This document shows, in pieces, positions 23,650 through 36,260 of a stretch of 64,000 nucleotides of DNA; within the stretch, counting starts at the first letter, position 1, and each line of letters opens with the position of its first letter. Position numbers and translations under genes: made by a program. The DNA comes from Hetaerina americana. Lineage: Eukaryota; Arthropoda; Insecta; Odonata; Calopterygidae. Under the pieces are notes generated by a model that was not told the origin of the DNA, searched no databases, and worked only from the letters and a program-made list of their open reading frames with translations. The stretch spans positions 17,236,969-17,300,968 of the forward strand of contig JAKTNV010000004.1 in NCBI GenBank assembly GCA_022747635.1. Reading direction: 5' to 3'.

Positions 23650-24465
23650 ATCACAAGATATGTACATTGCGTTTTCAATTTTGCACGAAAAATCGGGTGT
23701 AAAAAAATTTGGGCAAGCCAGCGTTTGGTTTTAGCACAGAAAAAACGCAATCGTGTGGTTGATTCTAAGGCTGATTTGATACTTTTCCGTCGTAATCCTG
23801 ATGAATTTTTGCATCGAAACATGATTGTGAACATAATACTAATAAACTATTACACTCCTTAGACAAAGAAACAGTCGAAACAGTCGGGTTTCTAAAGGTC
23901 ATCCAGCTCCGAAGAAGATAAAGGCGGTGATATCATCCGACAAGGTGATGGCCACGGTTTTTCGGGAATAAAAGTGGAATCATGTACATCAATTATTTTC
24001 AAAAAGGACAAAAGATAAATGGAGAATATTCTACGTCTTTATAGCAAATATTGAGCGAAGAAATGAAGAAAAAACACTTCGCAAAGACGAAGATTCTTAC
24101 ATCAATACATGGATGCGCACCTGCGCAGTTTCGATGACGAAAATTATAGAATTAAAGTGAGAATTATTACAACATCCACCGTATTTGCCATATTTGGCTC
24201 CCAGTGAATTTTTTATTTCTGAAATTAAAAAATGGCGTGGCGGAAATCGATTCCTGTCGAAAGAGGAGGTCATGACCAACACTGATGCATATTTTGAGGA
24301 CCTTCTAAAATCCTAATTTTCGGACGGCTTAAAAAACGTTTAAGAAATGCTAGGAAGTGTACGTATCGAGCTAAAAGAAGAAAATGTCAAATGATAAAAA
24401 ATCTACCAAAAATTATTTCTTTTTCTGTTTTTTCCTATTGCTTTATTGAACGAACCACGTAATAC
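23650..24465 (+). pseudogene. Decayed mariner transposase
   Basis: Pieces of a mariner transposase appear in order on the plus strand but in shifting frames. A piece resembling the linker after the helix-turn-helix comes first, then FRRNPDEFLHR near 23785-23820. KVMATVFRE follows near 23945, and HPPYLPYLAPSEFF near 24175-24210, the region before the third catalytic Asp. KKWRGGNRFLSKEEV lies near 24228-24275 and AYFEDL near 24286. Many stops and frameshifts break it, the first part of the gene is absent, and paired terminal repeats were not found. The motifs differ from those of the 18-kb and 34-kb copies, so it belongs to another mariner lineage. Confidence 0.82.
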
Positions 24466-27400
24466 TATTAATTTACCTGAATCGATACAAATTATTGACA
24501 TGGTGCACGGATTAAATATTCACATTTGGAAACGTCTCCATAGCAATTTCACCTGGATAAGCAGCACATAGATGCATTTTGAAGTTTCCATGAACTAAAG
24601 AAAGTACCATTTCCCACTCTCAGGGTGTTAGTACCAAAGAGTAAATACTCTATTTCTAGGCTAAATCAACATTCTTGTTGATTAACAGAATAATTGTAAC
24701 CAAATCATTTCTTTTTAATTAAAATTTCTCGGGCTAATATACCTCTAAGTCTTGCCATAGAATAGATTTAGAAATACTGCATTCATATACCATTTAACCT
24801 ACTAGTGCACCCTTAAATTATTATTACAGAGGGCTGGAAGTACCAAGAACTTAAGAACTCAAAGACACGTGCGGCCACTTATGAAAAGTTCTGTAGATAA
24901 TCTAGGTACTGGTCTACTACGATACACAAAGAGGACTTTACTGCTTTCATTTTTCAGTGATAAAGAGCTAGTTTATTATTAACAAAAGTAAAATTCATAA
25001 GAAATGGTATTTTAAATTCCAAGTATTGGCACATACATTCTAACTACAATAAAATATACGTGTTACATGTTGATTATGTAGAGATTTTTGACACCAATCA
25101 ATTTATTACAAAATAGTCTGGCGGTAGAAATTATTTCATCAATATATCAGAAAAAAAGTACATCACTAAAACCTTGTGTTGATGGGAAGTTAAGCTGAGA
25201 ATATAGAAGATGAATTGTGAGTGTGAAAACCACTGTGTTCACTATTACTTAAAGAGGTTTTCCTTAGCCAGACGATAAAACGAAGGATTTTTCGTAATTT
25301 TGCGATCAGATATGTCGTTCACGGATGAATTTAAATTTCCTTTTCACGTTAGCATAATGAAAAATTCGAGGCCGACTTAATCCCGATGTCCATGATTGCA
25401 TCCGGGTAAAATTCCCATGAATCATGGAAAATGCGTTGTAATGTTGAAAGATTTGAAAGTTAACCAACAAAATGTTATAAGTAGTGTGGGAGGTTAAAAC
25501 AATTGCCGAGTTGAACAATACAATCCATCAATTCACTCATAAATTCCTTATATTTCGCACAGGGATGGAAACGACCAAAAATTTGATTAACTGGTGTTTT
25601 TAACTTAAAAATGAACATTTATTTTGCCGATAACACTTGCAATCAAAAAATGAAAGAAACTAACGATAATTCTTGGGCAATGGAAATATTCAGCAGTAAG
25701 AAATAACTCCATCATATTTCAAAATTTCCAACGAGAGTAACACAAGATGGTGGAATGTCATTTTCCATAGTCTATAGATCGACTAAACTGCTGGGAGAAT
25801 TTAATACCTATTTTCACACTGCCAGTCATCAATAAATAGTCACTAACACATGGAAATATTGAACATTTTCCAAAAAATAGAAATTCATACGCCCATGTCA
25901 AGTATCACATGTATGACACACTAGTGAGTTAAATTAAGGATTTAAATATTGATATATTATAAATTCGAATGTTATATCTTCATTATTGCAAAAAAAATCA
26001 ATCAATCCCAAGGAACACATTCAGACTAAGGCAATGAAACTCCAAATTTTCAAGCCTGGGTAGCAAATTCAGATTTAGGTAAAAGAGGAAAAGGATAATT
26101 CTCTTACAATGATTTTACGACCCATAAACGGACATGATAAAGATTTGCTACTGCGTATTATTTGCCTGAAATTTATTAATCAGTGCATTCAAATTTCTTA
26201 AGGGATTCAATATGGCCAGGCAAGTTTCAATAAACCAAGAAGACTGTTAAGTAAGGAGGAAAAGACATGCAACGTATACTAAGTTCCACAGCTTACAGGT
26301 CTTATAAAAATGAAATAACAAAAAAGGAGATTAAGGGGAAAGAATAATTGGCTCTTAGAAGGACGGTTAAAGGAAAAGTACTTAATTTAGGTTTATGGAA
26401 AATACACATCCCTCAACGTTGTACTCTCCACAAATAATAACTTCTAAGTCACCAATAATAACTACCTGATGGAAAAAATTACAGTGAAAAAGGAGAGAAA
26501 TTCCTGAAAGAAAAAAAATACAAGACAAATTCAATAAGGAACAACATCCTGAAAAATAGGTGGCTTGATAAATATTTTCGTTTATTAACATAACGCTTCC
26601 TACTTACTGATTGCGAGTGAAAGCGAACTGACAAGTGGTACTGATGAAATGCGGTAGGGAAGGCTGCTCGCTGAGTTATTCGCTAATAGCTACGGAAAGG
26701 TTTATGAAAGGACGAGGGCTTGTTATACCAAAAAGGTTATACCGAAAAGAACTAAAAGTGGACTAATAAGAATGATAGTAAAAGTAAAATAATTTGAAGA
26801 TTGAATATCACATGAGAAAGTGAAACGATATCATAAAAAACCTGGAGAAAGGTATCAGGTTGAGAAAACAAAAAAGTGTGAATAAATACTGGGACGGAAT
26901 TCATGACTATATCATTAAAATTAGTGGGGAGTGAATTTATTCGCAAGCAATTTAGAGTTAGTAACTGCTCAAGGCAATTTGCGCAAGCCATATGCTTCTT
27001 AAAAAGTTAAATAAGGAGAAGAAGAACACATTTAAAGCGGTAGTAAAAATACCTTTCCGTTTCCAACATAGCAGCGTTCTTTTATACACCAGTTTCTCCG
27101 TAAATAACAATCCAGTGTTCACTCCTCTGATAATTTTCTTCGCAAACAGTGATTAATATAAGCAGGGCTCTTCTTCATGGATGTAAATGAACTCAGCCTG
27201 GCTTAATTCTATGCTAGATATATTAAACTGAGGGACGGCGGTTAATACTCAATGGTTGTATTGGGAAATGAAGAACTAAAGTGAACGATTCAGAAAAGTA
27301 AAAATTAAAGAGACACCCAGCAAAAAAGTTGACAATTTGTAGCTGGAGCCATTCCTCAAAACGTGCATTTGCCATATGTATTGGGCGTACGAGAAATTAT

Positions 27401-28190
27401 TTCGAACAGTACTACAGTATACACATGAGAGTATTATTTTTACATACCGTCAGTGTTAATTTTGAATTAATACAATGCCTTTTCCAGGGCTTTGCGAGGC
27501 CGTTTCGGTTGCGATGAGATGCGCACGTAGTGAATACCCCCAACTCAAAAAACGATACCAAAAATCACTTGGACATTTAAATGTTTGACCCGTAAATGGC
27601 TTTAACATAATGTTTAGACATATTTTTAAAAATACACTCAACAACAACAAAATTGGGATAGTTTTTAATTGATTTTTAGCAGTGGCATGCTAGGTCATTT
27701 GACATATTTAGTTGGAAAAAGGCCCGTCAAATCTGCTGGCGCTGGTATACACACTCGTAAGTGCTGAATAATTTACGTACGTCTAGAGTTTACGACCTTA
27801 CAAATATTGAGGAAAATCTTTTGCATACTTTCGGGAAATTAACCCCGGGAACTTCTGGGAAGCAGACAAGTTCATCTCACACTCGTAAATCTGTCGCAAA
27901 ATGACCCGTCTGCCGACAGACTCTTTTTCGTTATGCTAAAATGAATGTGGTACGCAATAAAGTGACGGACTTCATGCATGGTACATCACACCAAATAATC
28001 ATGAATGTAATTAATCTTCGAGTAACTAATCTCCACACATCTAATTAAATTTAAACGGATGATAATATACCAATTTGTCAAAGGAGGACCTATTTATGCT
28101 GATGCTCTGGCAATCTTGTAAAAACTACGAACGACTTTACCGCACTTCTGTAGATTATGTTGATGTATGATGTTATCATATATCATGAAA
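24466..28190. other. AT-rich DNA without recognised features
   Basis: Only short frames lacking motifs. A small direct duplication (ggttatacc / gttatacc, near 26725-26750) is the sole repeat noted. Confidence 0.4.
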
Positions 28191-28355
28191 AATGCAGCAA
28201 TTTCAGAGTGTGAAAATCATTCGCCTTGACCGAGATCCTGTTCAAGGCGAATGATTTTTATACTCTGAAATTGTTGCATTGTAATGCACACTTAGCGGAT
28301 GACTCCGTTAACAGTTACTGTTGCGACATCTCCCGCAGTTTCTTGGAACACTCAA
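28191..28355 (+). mobile_element. Rearranged copy of the SINE-like family with a foldback end
   Basis: Arms 28191-28229 and 28242-28280 pair with three mismatches in 39 around a 12-base loop. The right arm (ggcgaatgatttttatactc) equals the sequence just after the tRNA-like part of the 15-kb copy. The left arm is its inversion, and the tRNA-like core is lost. It continues into aatgcacacttagcggatga ... catctcccgcagtttct, the module that forms the palindrome at 39796-39948. It therefore links the 15-kb and 39-kb copies into one family. No target duplication was found, and the right end is approximate. Confidence 0.7.
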
Positions 28356-29450
28356 CATCATTCATAAGTAAATTAATATTTCTAAGTGGCTTTACAGAAT
28401 TTCGTCATCGAATTCTCACAAACACTTCTGCAAAGAGGCGAATTCGTACGTTTTAAAACTAAGTTTCAATTTAGTGGACCTAATTTATAGATTTGGAATA
28501 AAAATTATTACCATAACTACAGTATAATGGTAAATGTTCTAATTACAACTTTATTGGATGCTAAGGGCCAAAACTTATGTTTTATCATTTACGACTTGAA
28601 ATACAACTAGCATGCACCGAATTGTGGCAAATGAATCATTTCAGGTATTTATTTGACGATTTAAGATCATTTTTACGACCAAACGATGGCTAAAAGTGCT
28701 TTCGATGGGAAAAATAATACATCCACTGAGTACCCCTACCACAGCATATTAACACACATGATTACTAAATCATACAAACCCGTTTCGTGTCTACGGTTTG
28801 GTTCACGAATGCCTCAAAAACGAAAACACTGTTAGCTAATGCAATTAAACTTTCTCTGAGAAAAGAGTGAATTAAAAAAAGGCATATCAATGCCTAGTGG
28901 TGAAAGTTACAGAAGAATTTACATCAGCTCAGGCGTCTTAGGCACAATAAAAGCAATGGCAATATCATATATGTTCTTGAAGCCTGGGGGCAAACGTTTT
29001 CTCACAAGAAAGCTTAAGTCTCTATCATCTCGGCTTACCATTATTTCATTAACCCTCACTCCTCGCAAAGCATACTGCCTATACGAAAAATTTATTTTTT
29101 AAGCTGTTTGCTTACTGTAGTGAAAATCTAAAAGACTGCTCGGCTTGAAGACGTAATTCAACAGGAAGCTCTCGGAAAATCGTGAGGCTGAATTCTCTCC
29201 ACATTCCCAAATCTGCATGTTGGCATGCGAATCCGCAATTCCCGGAGGGGGCAAGTCTAGTGCAGCAACCACTTATGAGGCCTGACATGATACCTAGATA
29301 TCAAAAACTAGGCAAGTGGCGACGGCGTTTCTGAAAAACCGTAATTTAGATAACACCTTTGGGGTATGGGGAGAAAGGTAGTAGGAAAACACAGGGATCC
29401 AAAAGACCCACTCCCATTTGACGCGAAGGAGAGCGATGATCCGGGCCATC
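28356..29450. other. AT-rich DNA without recognised features
   Basis: No conserved frame or RNA gene was recognised. Confidence 0.45.
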
Positions 29451-30200
29451 CCGCGGCACGTGTTTAGTCACAAAACGTCCCTTTTGATGCGGGACTCAGT
29501 GGGGCGAAGCCGAGTGAGGGAGCTGGACCGATTGTGAGTCGACGGTGGTACATGATTGCCTGCGGGGAGGCTGTGAAAAGTGACTCCCCGTCCGCCTCTC
29601 CTCTCCCTTTTCCCCGCCGCAAAACAAAACGGCTATTCAAGCGATAAAATGTCTCAGCATCCGAGATGTGATAACGGTACCACCGAATCAGCGCCGGACT
29701 CGATTCGAAGAAAATGCGAACGATCGTGAGCCTCCAGGGTCCGTTGAAGAAGGCGGAGGAGGAAAAAATTAGAATGGGGACGGCCAAAAAAGAGAAGAAA
29801 AAATAAGAGGGCCGTAAGAACACCTGCTGGCCTCCCTCCGTGGCCAAGCCAAGACGGACAGACTATAGGGAGGACTATCGTGCCCTCTCTCTCTTACTCA
29901 AGAGGAGTCTAACCTCTCTGATGCTGCTGCAGCAGCGACAGCTTCCCATCTTGGAGGAGGGAAGATTGGAGAGAAACCAGTTTAGGGCTAGTGGAGGAGG
30001 AGGAGGTTGCGATTCCTGCCGTGCAAAATGAACCACGGCGTAGTAAGACCTGCGACGTGAAAAGGGAGGGTGAGGCGGGGGAGGAGGTTGGAGAGGTTGC
30101 GAGAGAGAGAGAGAGCGGAGGTGAGGTCGAAAGCGGAGAGGAAAGAGAAAAACATTGGTGAGGACGATGGAGAAAGAAAGACGTTTGGTACACCGAAAGT
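29451..30200. other. GC-richer, partly G/A-biased segment
   Basis: Composition is more GC-rich than the surroundings; 29750-30180 is purine-biased on the plus strand with a (GA)n run near 30098. Overlapping frames of 60-130 codons exist on both strands, without motifs. A CpG-bearing regulatory or exonic segment is possible but not shown. Confidence 0.4.
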
Positions 30201-32640
30201 TGCCAAGCAAATTAGCAATGAAGTCAGACGAAATTCTCATACGGGAAGAGTTTTCACTTCTGAGCATTAGCGAAAGTTAGCTACAAAGAAAGATACATGT
30301 CAAAACAAACTAAATTGAATTAACGTCCAACACCTTTCAGGCACCAAAGTCAGACATTGACATCCATTCCTAAGACCACCTTATATTAACAACAAAATTA
30401 TTCGCTCAACTAATTGGGTTTAGTGGATTCAAACGTTATAAAAATAAAATTTTAATTCACTATTCATATATAAATACTTTTCATTGACATTTATACTGAA
30501 AATTTTCAAAGGAGCGCATAACGCACTGTCATCGAGTACACTGAATGACAGAACCACGAAGTTTGAATCCAAATCTTATTCCATTTACATTCATGGTTTC
30601 AAGAAAAACGACCATTCTCCTGTTGGATACTTGAATCTGAGAAGGATTAAATTTTTATTAGATAGTTAATATTTGATAGAGGTTCACTTCCCATTTGCAT
30701 CTATTTCTATAACCAATTTGGCTTCAAAAATGGAATAACAAGAATTTTCAATTACTAAGGAAATCGTACCATTGAAAAAGAAAAATTTACAAGCATTTGA
30801 TACAATGCATAAAATACTACTGATTCAAATTAGCGAAAAATTAATTTCGTATTTCACTGGTATTAAACTTGATACAAAAAAATAAAACAAAACACTATAA
30901 GTATGCCCATCAAATGGCATTTTTTAACATGCACATTTATCAGTAATAGTCTACCGAGTTTGGGCATGTTTTCCATTGGTCCACTGCGCTGTGCTTGCAC
31001 TGTGCTGCACTGTGCCAACATTTTCTTTAGCTCTGGATATATTCTACCTCCTTTAATGCCATCCAATGTCTATTTTGCCTCCGCCTACCGCTCTTTTCCA
31101 GCTTATCCCCTCTCTATTTGTCCCTAGCATAACATTTCCTCTGTACATCTCGCATTCACAAGTCCTGCTTTCCGAGCATTTATCCCAATAACCCTACCAT
31201 CTCTTCCCCTACCATTCCATTTCTTCGTTTATTCTCTTTTCCATTCGTTTTATTTTCTCTATTATTCTCAATACCAGCATCTTAAAAAATTCCAATCTGC
31301 GCTTATCTCTTGTCTCAACGACAAAGTTACAGACCCTTAAAAAAACTACGCTCCATATCAAATTTTACTACTCTTTTCTTTAGATCTTTACTCAAGATGA
31401 CTGTCAAGTCATCATACCTATTGACTAAATGACTGTTATATCTTTCTGAAGGGTGAATTTCCTTCCGCTAGAGCATTATGGTCAATGGATATTGAAGCTG
31501 TGAGCCCTTTTCCACCTGATCTGCATCTAAATATTGGTCATTTAATCACTCTTGATAAAATAATGGACAAAAAGTCGAAGTTATAATCAAACAAAACGAA
31601 CAAAAAAAAGTTTCAGCGTGATGAAACCATGAACCCACATCAATGTTATATACAAGGGATATAAGGAAGCAATCCCCCACTGCTTAAAATATTTATTACC
31701 GGCATAGAAGTTTCGCTTTTAGTAGACGTACAGTGGTTTCTCGACTGGAGAACATAATTTCTTCTTATCCAAAAGTAATAAGTATGATTACACTAGTGAA
31801 GTTGTAGCCTTGGACGGAGGTATATACAGTACGCGAGTTGAACAGCTACGCTTGAAGTGTGAAGCAAGAAGTGGATACGGCAACGGCATCGTAGGAAGTG
31901 GGAGCCTTTGAACAAATTTTACAACTCTGTTGCCCGCGGTTAGTACTCTAAAATGCCAAGCATTATAAAAGCATCACAGTTGGTATCTCATGAATTAATT
32001 CGTACCTACACGCCAAAATGGAATATGAAAACTGCTCACATCTCGTAAAGTTCGTCTTTTGGACGGTTCGTAAGTCAAAGTACCACTGTTTTAGGTTTAC
32101 CTGGCTGTGTCGACCGTGCAAGACACCTCACCTATTTGCACCACATAAAACCTAAATTAACTTATATAATGAAACGCAATCATTACATGATACGGATAAG
32201 TATTGTTTCCTATATAATCGGCATTGATTCAAATAAATAATGGACATTGAAGAGCCGGGGTAAAAGAAGAGATTATGCGGCTTAGACTATCTAGGTCAGA
32301 GAAACTTACCTGGTGTTTTCCTAATACTTTGCCTATCTCGCAGAGACAGGTGTATATTACATTCCATTAATATGTCTTACGGTCAGAGGAGAGCCTCAGA
32401 CATCACATCGAGGCGCACAAGCCCGCCCTGTCTGATGCAAAGAATGGGTCCGGTCCCGCTAACGGTCATCTCGTATGATCGCGACTTCTTTCAACTGACT
32501 ACCCCTGATGGATGAGGGCCGCACTGCTCTATCTAGTTTGAAAGTACGTAGTTAGTTGTTTTCTAAAATGTGTCAGTATTCCTCCTACTTATTCACGGCT
32601 GTATTTTTCAATGAGACTTTTTGACCTAGAGACGAGACCA
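30201..32640. other. AT-rich DNA with a C/T-rich patch
   Basis: A pyrimidine-rich patch lies at about 31070-31300. No protein or RNA gene was recognised. Confidence 0.4.
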
Positions 32641-32653
32641 GAATAGATTGCGA

Positions 32654-32944
32654 CTAACCCTCGCTCAGTGACTCATTTGCCGCTAAATCAGTTTTATTAG
32701 TACCTGAAATCTCTGTATGTCCAGAAATCCATACAAAGAACACTTCAATTTCCGTCTTAAACAGGGAGATGAGAACTATTCTTTGTACCATTCGATGGAG
32801 AGGAGAAAAGTCAAAGATCGAATGAAGGGGACTGTGAGAATCAGTACAGATTATGGTGAGGATGGTGGACGATTCTCGTGTCTTTATTCCTGTTAGAAAT
32901 CCGCACCGACCAAGGCGTGTACGTCGATGTCCTAAAGCGTACAC
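32654..32944 (-). pseudogene. LINE RNase H domain fragment
   Basis: The minus-strand frame contains IICTDSHSPLHSI, which matches the block with the second active-site Asp (TDS). Further on, VFFVWISGHTEISG and KTDLAANESL match the C-terminal WxPGHxGIxGNExAD block of retroelement RNase H. The last Asp-bearing motif reads TNKTDLAA where NExADxAA is usual, so it is altered. It stops just after this block. Confidence 0.75.
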
Positions 32945-33699
32945 ATCTGGAAGAATAAGACCCCTCTCCTACGTTAGCTATTAAACGCACGCTCAATGGC
33001 CTTGAGCCCTTGATTCCTATAAAAATATTCTACACACCGGGGTATAAAAATAACTTTATAACAAGGATGGGTCTTCAATTATCAACTTTTTGCAGATTAA
33101 CTGCGTAATAGGATGGCCCGCCGGGTGAATGAAGGTGGCTCTCTAGCACCTGCAGAAATACTAAGCAGAGGTCAGGATCTGAAAGCACCAACCGCTTTTC
33201 AACATTTTAGGATATTGATATATATGGCCCTCCTATCCTGATGTGTGAATTTCACAGACGGTCCAGGGTTCGGTGAGCTCTCACTTCACTTATCAAACAA
33301 ATCCTCGGGTTGACTGTGGTTACCACAGTTAATAACGCAATATGTAGCAATCTGTGAGCGATAAAATAAAATTATTGTGGTGAAGTTTGCACCCTACTTC
33401 GAGTGGAATATAAAATAGTAAAATGCTTTGAAACTCAGGGAATTTTGCTTTTAAAAAACAATGCCAGTAGGAATCGGTTCAGTACGATGGCTAGTGGGTA
33501 TTCCATGCTTTCCCACTCCGGGGATCTTCGTGCTATGTCGAGAGGACTTTGAGTGAATTAGTAGGGATGTAAAATTGTGATCCCCTTGGCAATTTTGTTA
33601 AGAGTATACCAATGCCAGATTTCTCTCTACTCTTTCCCATTTCCATTTTTTGGAATTTCACTCCTACCACATTACCTAATTATAATACTGTACCTCAAA

Positions 33700-34290
33700 C
33701 GACCTCATCTGTACCAACATACTTCCGCCATTTTCAAGGCTGATTCATCTGAGGAAACAATAGAGCAATATGCGGAGACAGGATAAAATTTGGAGAAGTA
33801 CGGTAAATGTCTGTAACAGCAAACCTGCCTAACTTCAATGGCAGCGAAGAGTTCATAATTTGCAGCCCATGAACACTCATGCATTTTATTCTGGGAAAAA
33901 CGAAAGCCATTTTTCCTATTACACCTGTCCTGAATTTTCAGATTAATTTGAGATTGCCTTACCTCCCTGAGTGTCTTAGACAATCGGCTGAAAATATTCA
34001 GATCGCCCTCGACCTGAGAACCCTTAAAGGTGCCTGCATGAATTTATTGACATCGTTTAGGCGATGGAAAAGAGCGTTATACTCAAAACAGAGCCTACGA
34101 TTATGATTAGAGATTCCCCAGTCGTACAACGAATGGTCTTAAAATATCAGGTCTCCAAGCACAGTGTGGTTCTCTCCAAATCAAACTTAAGACAGTGGAA
34201 AGATACATTGTATTTTTCATTTAATTACCACTAACACATGCTGGCGAAGGAATAAGGGTTCCTGAATAAAATTATTACTTCCTTGGAAGT
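33700..34290 (-). pseudogene. LINE reverse transcriptase domain fragment
   Basis: On the minus strand a frame gives GSVLSITLFSIA, the motif just before the catalytic aspartates in this family. After a frameshift follow NDVNKFMQAPL, then NGFRFSQNKMHEC, the motif after the active site. The expected xxDD pair is not visible and the stretch where it should lie reads Arg-rich, so catalysis is lost. It continues in the direction of the RNase H block. Confidence 0.7.
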
Positions 34291-35090
34291 TGCCTACCTA
34301 CAAGGTCCACTGTAAAAGTAATGCGCATTCTCTGAGAAAATTAGATAAATTGATCGTACTTGTACAAATACTTGAAATTCTTCAAAATACTCTCCCCCGG
34401 AATCAATACACTTGCGGAGACGCGTCTGCCACGCCTGGAAGATACCCTGAAACTCCTCGACGGGAATGTCTCTCACGAACGTTATAACACGCTGTTGGAT
34501 GTTTTCCACCGTGTTCCAATACTTTCCTTCCTACGGAGCCAAGTCGGGACTCTAAGGGGGCTGGGGGACCGCCGAGGTTGTGCTCCGGGCCAGGACGTTT
34601 TAAACGATGAAGGACCTGTGACTGGGGGTATTTTCATGGGAGATCTTGACCATGCCTTCGATATCAGCTCTCACGCGTGCGAATTTCTCCCTGCGGTACA
34701 AACTCAATTCCTCGGACGCTCAAAGAAGACAATGAGCATCGTTTTAATGCGACACTAGCTCACTCGTGCTTTCTTGGGGCGGGGGGATGATATTGTGTTC
34801 CACTCGCAGCTCTGCCTTTTCGATTCTGGGTCGTACTCGAGCATCCAGGATTCCTCTCCGATTACGACAGCGTTAAGAAAGTCCGGCTCATTTTGAATGA
34901 AATCCAACGATTCTTCACAGTACGAAACTCTCAGTTTTTCTGGCCTTCCGTCAACACTTGTAGCACAAGCTTCGCGCAGACCTTGCGCATTTCCAGATCC
35001 TCGGTCACTATCCCATGTACCGCAAATGTGGACATGTGTAGGGTGTCTGCTGGGTGCTTAATGGGATTCTGTGACGGTGAGCGTTAACGC
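34290..35090 (-). pseudogene. Mariner transposase relic inserted in the LINE
   Basis: Minus-strand blocks in order: FAVHGIVTEDLEMRKVCAKL (second helix-turn-helix end, near 35030-34970), SPRPKKARVS near 34770, IKTMLIVFFE near 34730, and PSPP-like remains near 34560. The C-terminus is VEEFQGIFQAWQTRLRKCID through EYFEEF (near 34450-34370). The first helix-turn-helix is missing and a segment before the C-terminus is deleted; stops and frameshifts are frequent. It differs clearly from the other two mariners of the window. Confidence 0.85.
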
Positions 35091-35759
35091 TCAAAAGAAT
35101 GAAATGGTTATTAGAGCCCTAATATGTAAAAATCTCCTTTATTTTATAATGCTCAGCCTCAAAATACCTTTTTTTAAGGCCGTGAATGACGCGACATATA
35201 GTAGTTGTCGTTTTGGCTTATTGTCGTTAGTAGTTGGATAAACGACAAATACGACACAACATATCACTAAATTAACCTCACTTATATCAACAATGTTCAT
35301 CGCTTTGAACGTAGACTACAGGGAATTCTAACTAGAGCTCAGAAAGCTTCTTCCACGCCTCATAGCCTCTTTAAAAACTTAAGCCTTCGCTCTCAGGCGC
35401 CGAAAATGGATAGAATTGTTGCCATAGGGTACTAATTAAAAATGTTCTAGTGCCCACTTCCTCTTCCAAATAACCTATGAGCAACAGTTGTTCCACTTAA
35501 GTAATAACGATGATTACAGGTACCAACCGACCGAGGCACACCTGTTGGTAGCGAGAATTTGAAAAGAGGCCAGTGATTCTTACGTATTACGCGTGCAACG
35601 TGTATGAAGTCGAGCGATCTTTAACGATTACGGTCGAGATCGAAATTAAAGCCATTTGGCTTTGTCAAGAATCCAAAAGCCAGGGCAAATGGGATTTACT
35701 GGAGTTACCCCTTCCATGGTGACAAAAATGGCGAAACTGTCACTCTCACGCAGTTAATT

Positions 35760-36260
35760 TTCTCCACACTTTGGTCAAGATACTACTCGACTAGAGGCAT
35801 ATTTCTATGAGTGATAATTCTTCGCCATCAGTATTGCCACAGAGCTTCCCCGTAGTTCCACTAATTAAGGCTAAAACATCGATGAAATTGGATAAAATAC
35901 GACCTCTTGCGTTGCTCTGGGACAATGAGTATAGGTTGGCCATGGAGGTTGAGTTTTAATGCGCAAGATCTCTTGTAGGTTTTTCAGCATTAAAACCCCA
36001 AATAAAATATGACCTTACGGAGCTGACGAACAAGGCTTTAATTATAGAATCGATTTTTGGAGCTTCTCCCGGAAGTAAATATAGTACAACAACAACATTT
36101 AAGGTGCATGAACTGTCACACGCACAACCTGAAATGGCATGCTCAGTGGCACTCATGAGGTGTATTAGGTCTTCCGAATGGCAACTGCTACCCCACCTTG
36201 GTCATCTTGGCGATCTCTGTCGTGAAATCTTAAGGCTTCAAAACCTTTTCAATGCTTTCG
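35760..36260 (-). pseudogene. LINE endonuclease domain fragment
   Basis: Minus-strand translation gives RFHDRDRQDDQGGVAVAI, the GGGVAI block of apurinic-like LINE endonucleases. In another frame follow LNVVVVLYLLPGEAPKID (the VYxPP block) and FIWGFNAEKPT (the GDFNAxxxxW block, Asp lost), then LSNFIDVLALIS downstream. Frameshifts separate the pieces. Confidence 0.75.

Larger units (their letters stand above)
32650..36260 (-). mobile_element. Decayed I/Jockey-type LINE split by a mariner
   Basis: Three protein blocks of a non-LTR retrotransposon second frame occur in the correct order on the minus strand: endonuclease (36260-35760), reverse transcriptase (about 34290-33700) and RNase H (32944-32654). 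Presence of RNase H points to the I-like group. The endonuclease-to-RNase H distance exceeds the expected length by about the size of the mariner remnant at 34290-35090, which fits insertion of that transposon into the LINE. All blocks carry stops and frameshifts, so it is a fossil. Outer ends were not located. Confidence 0.75.
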
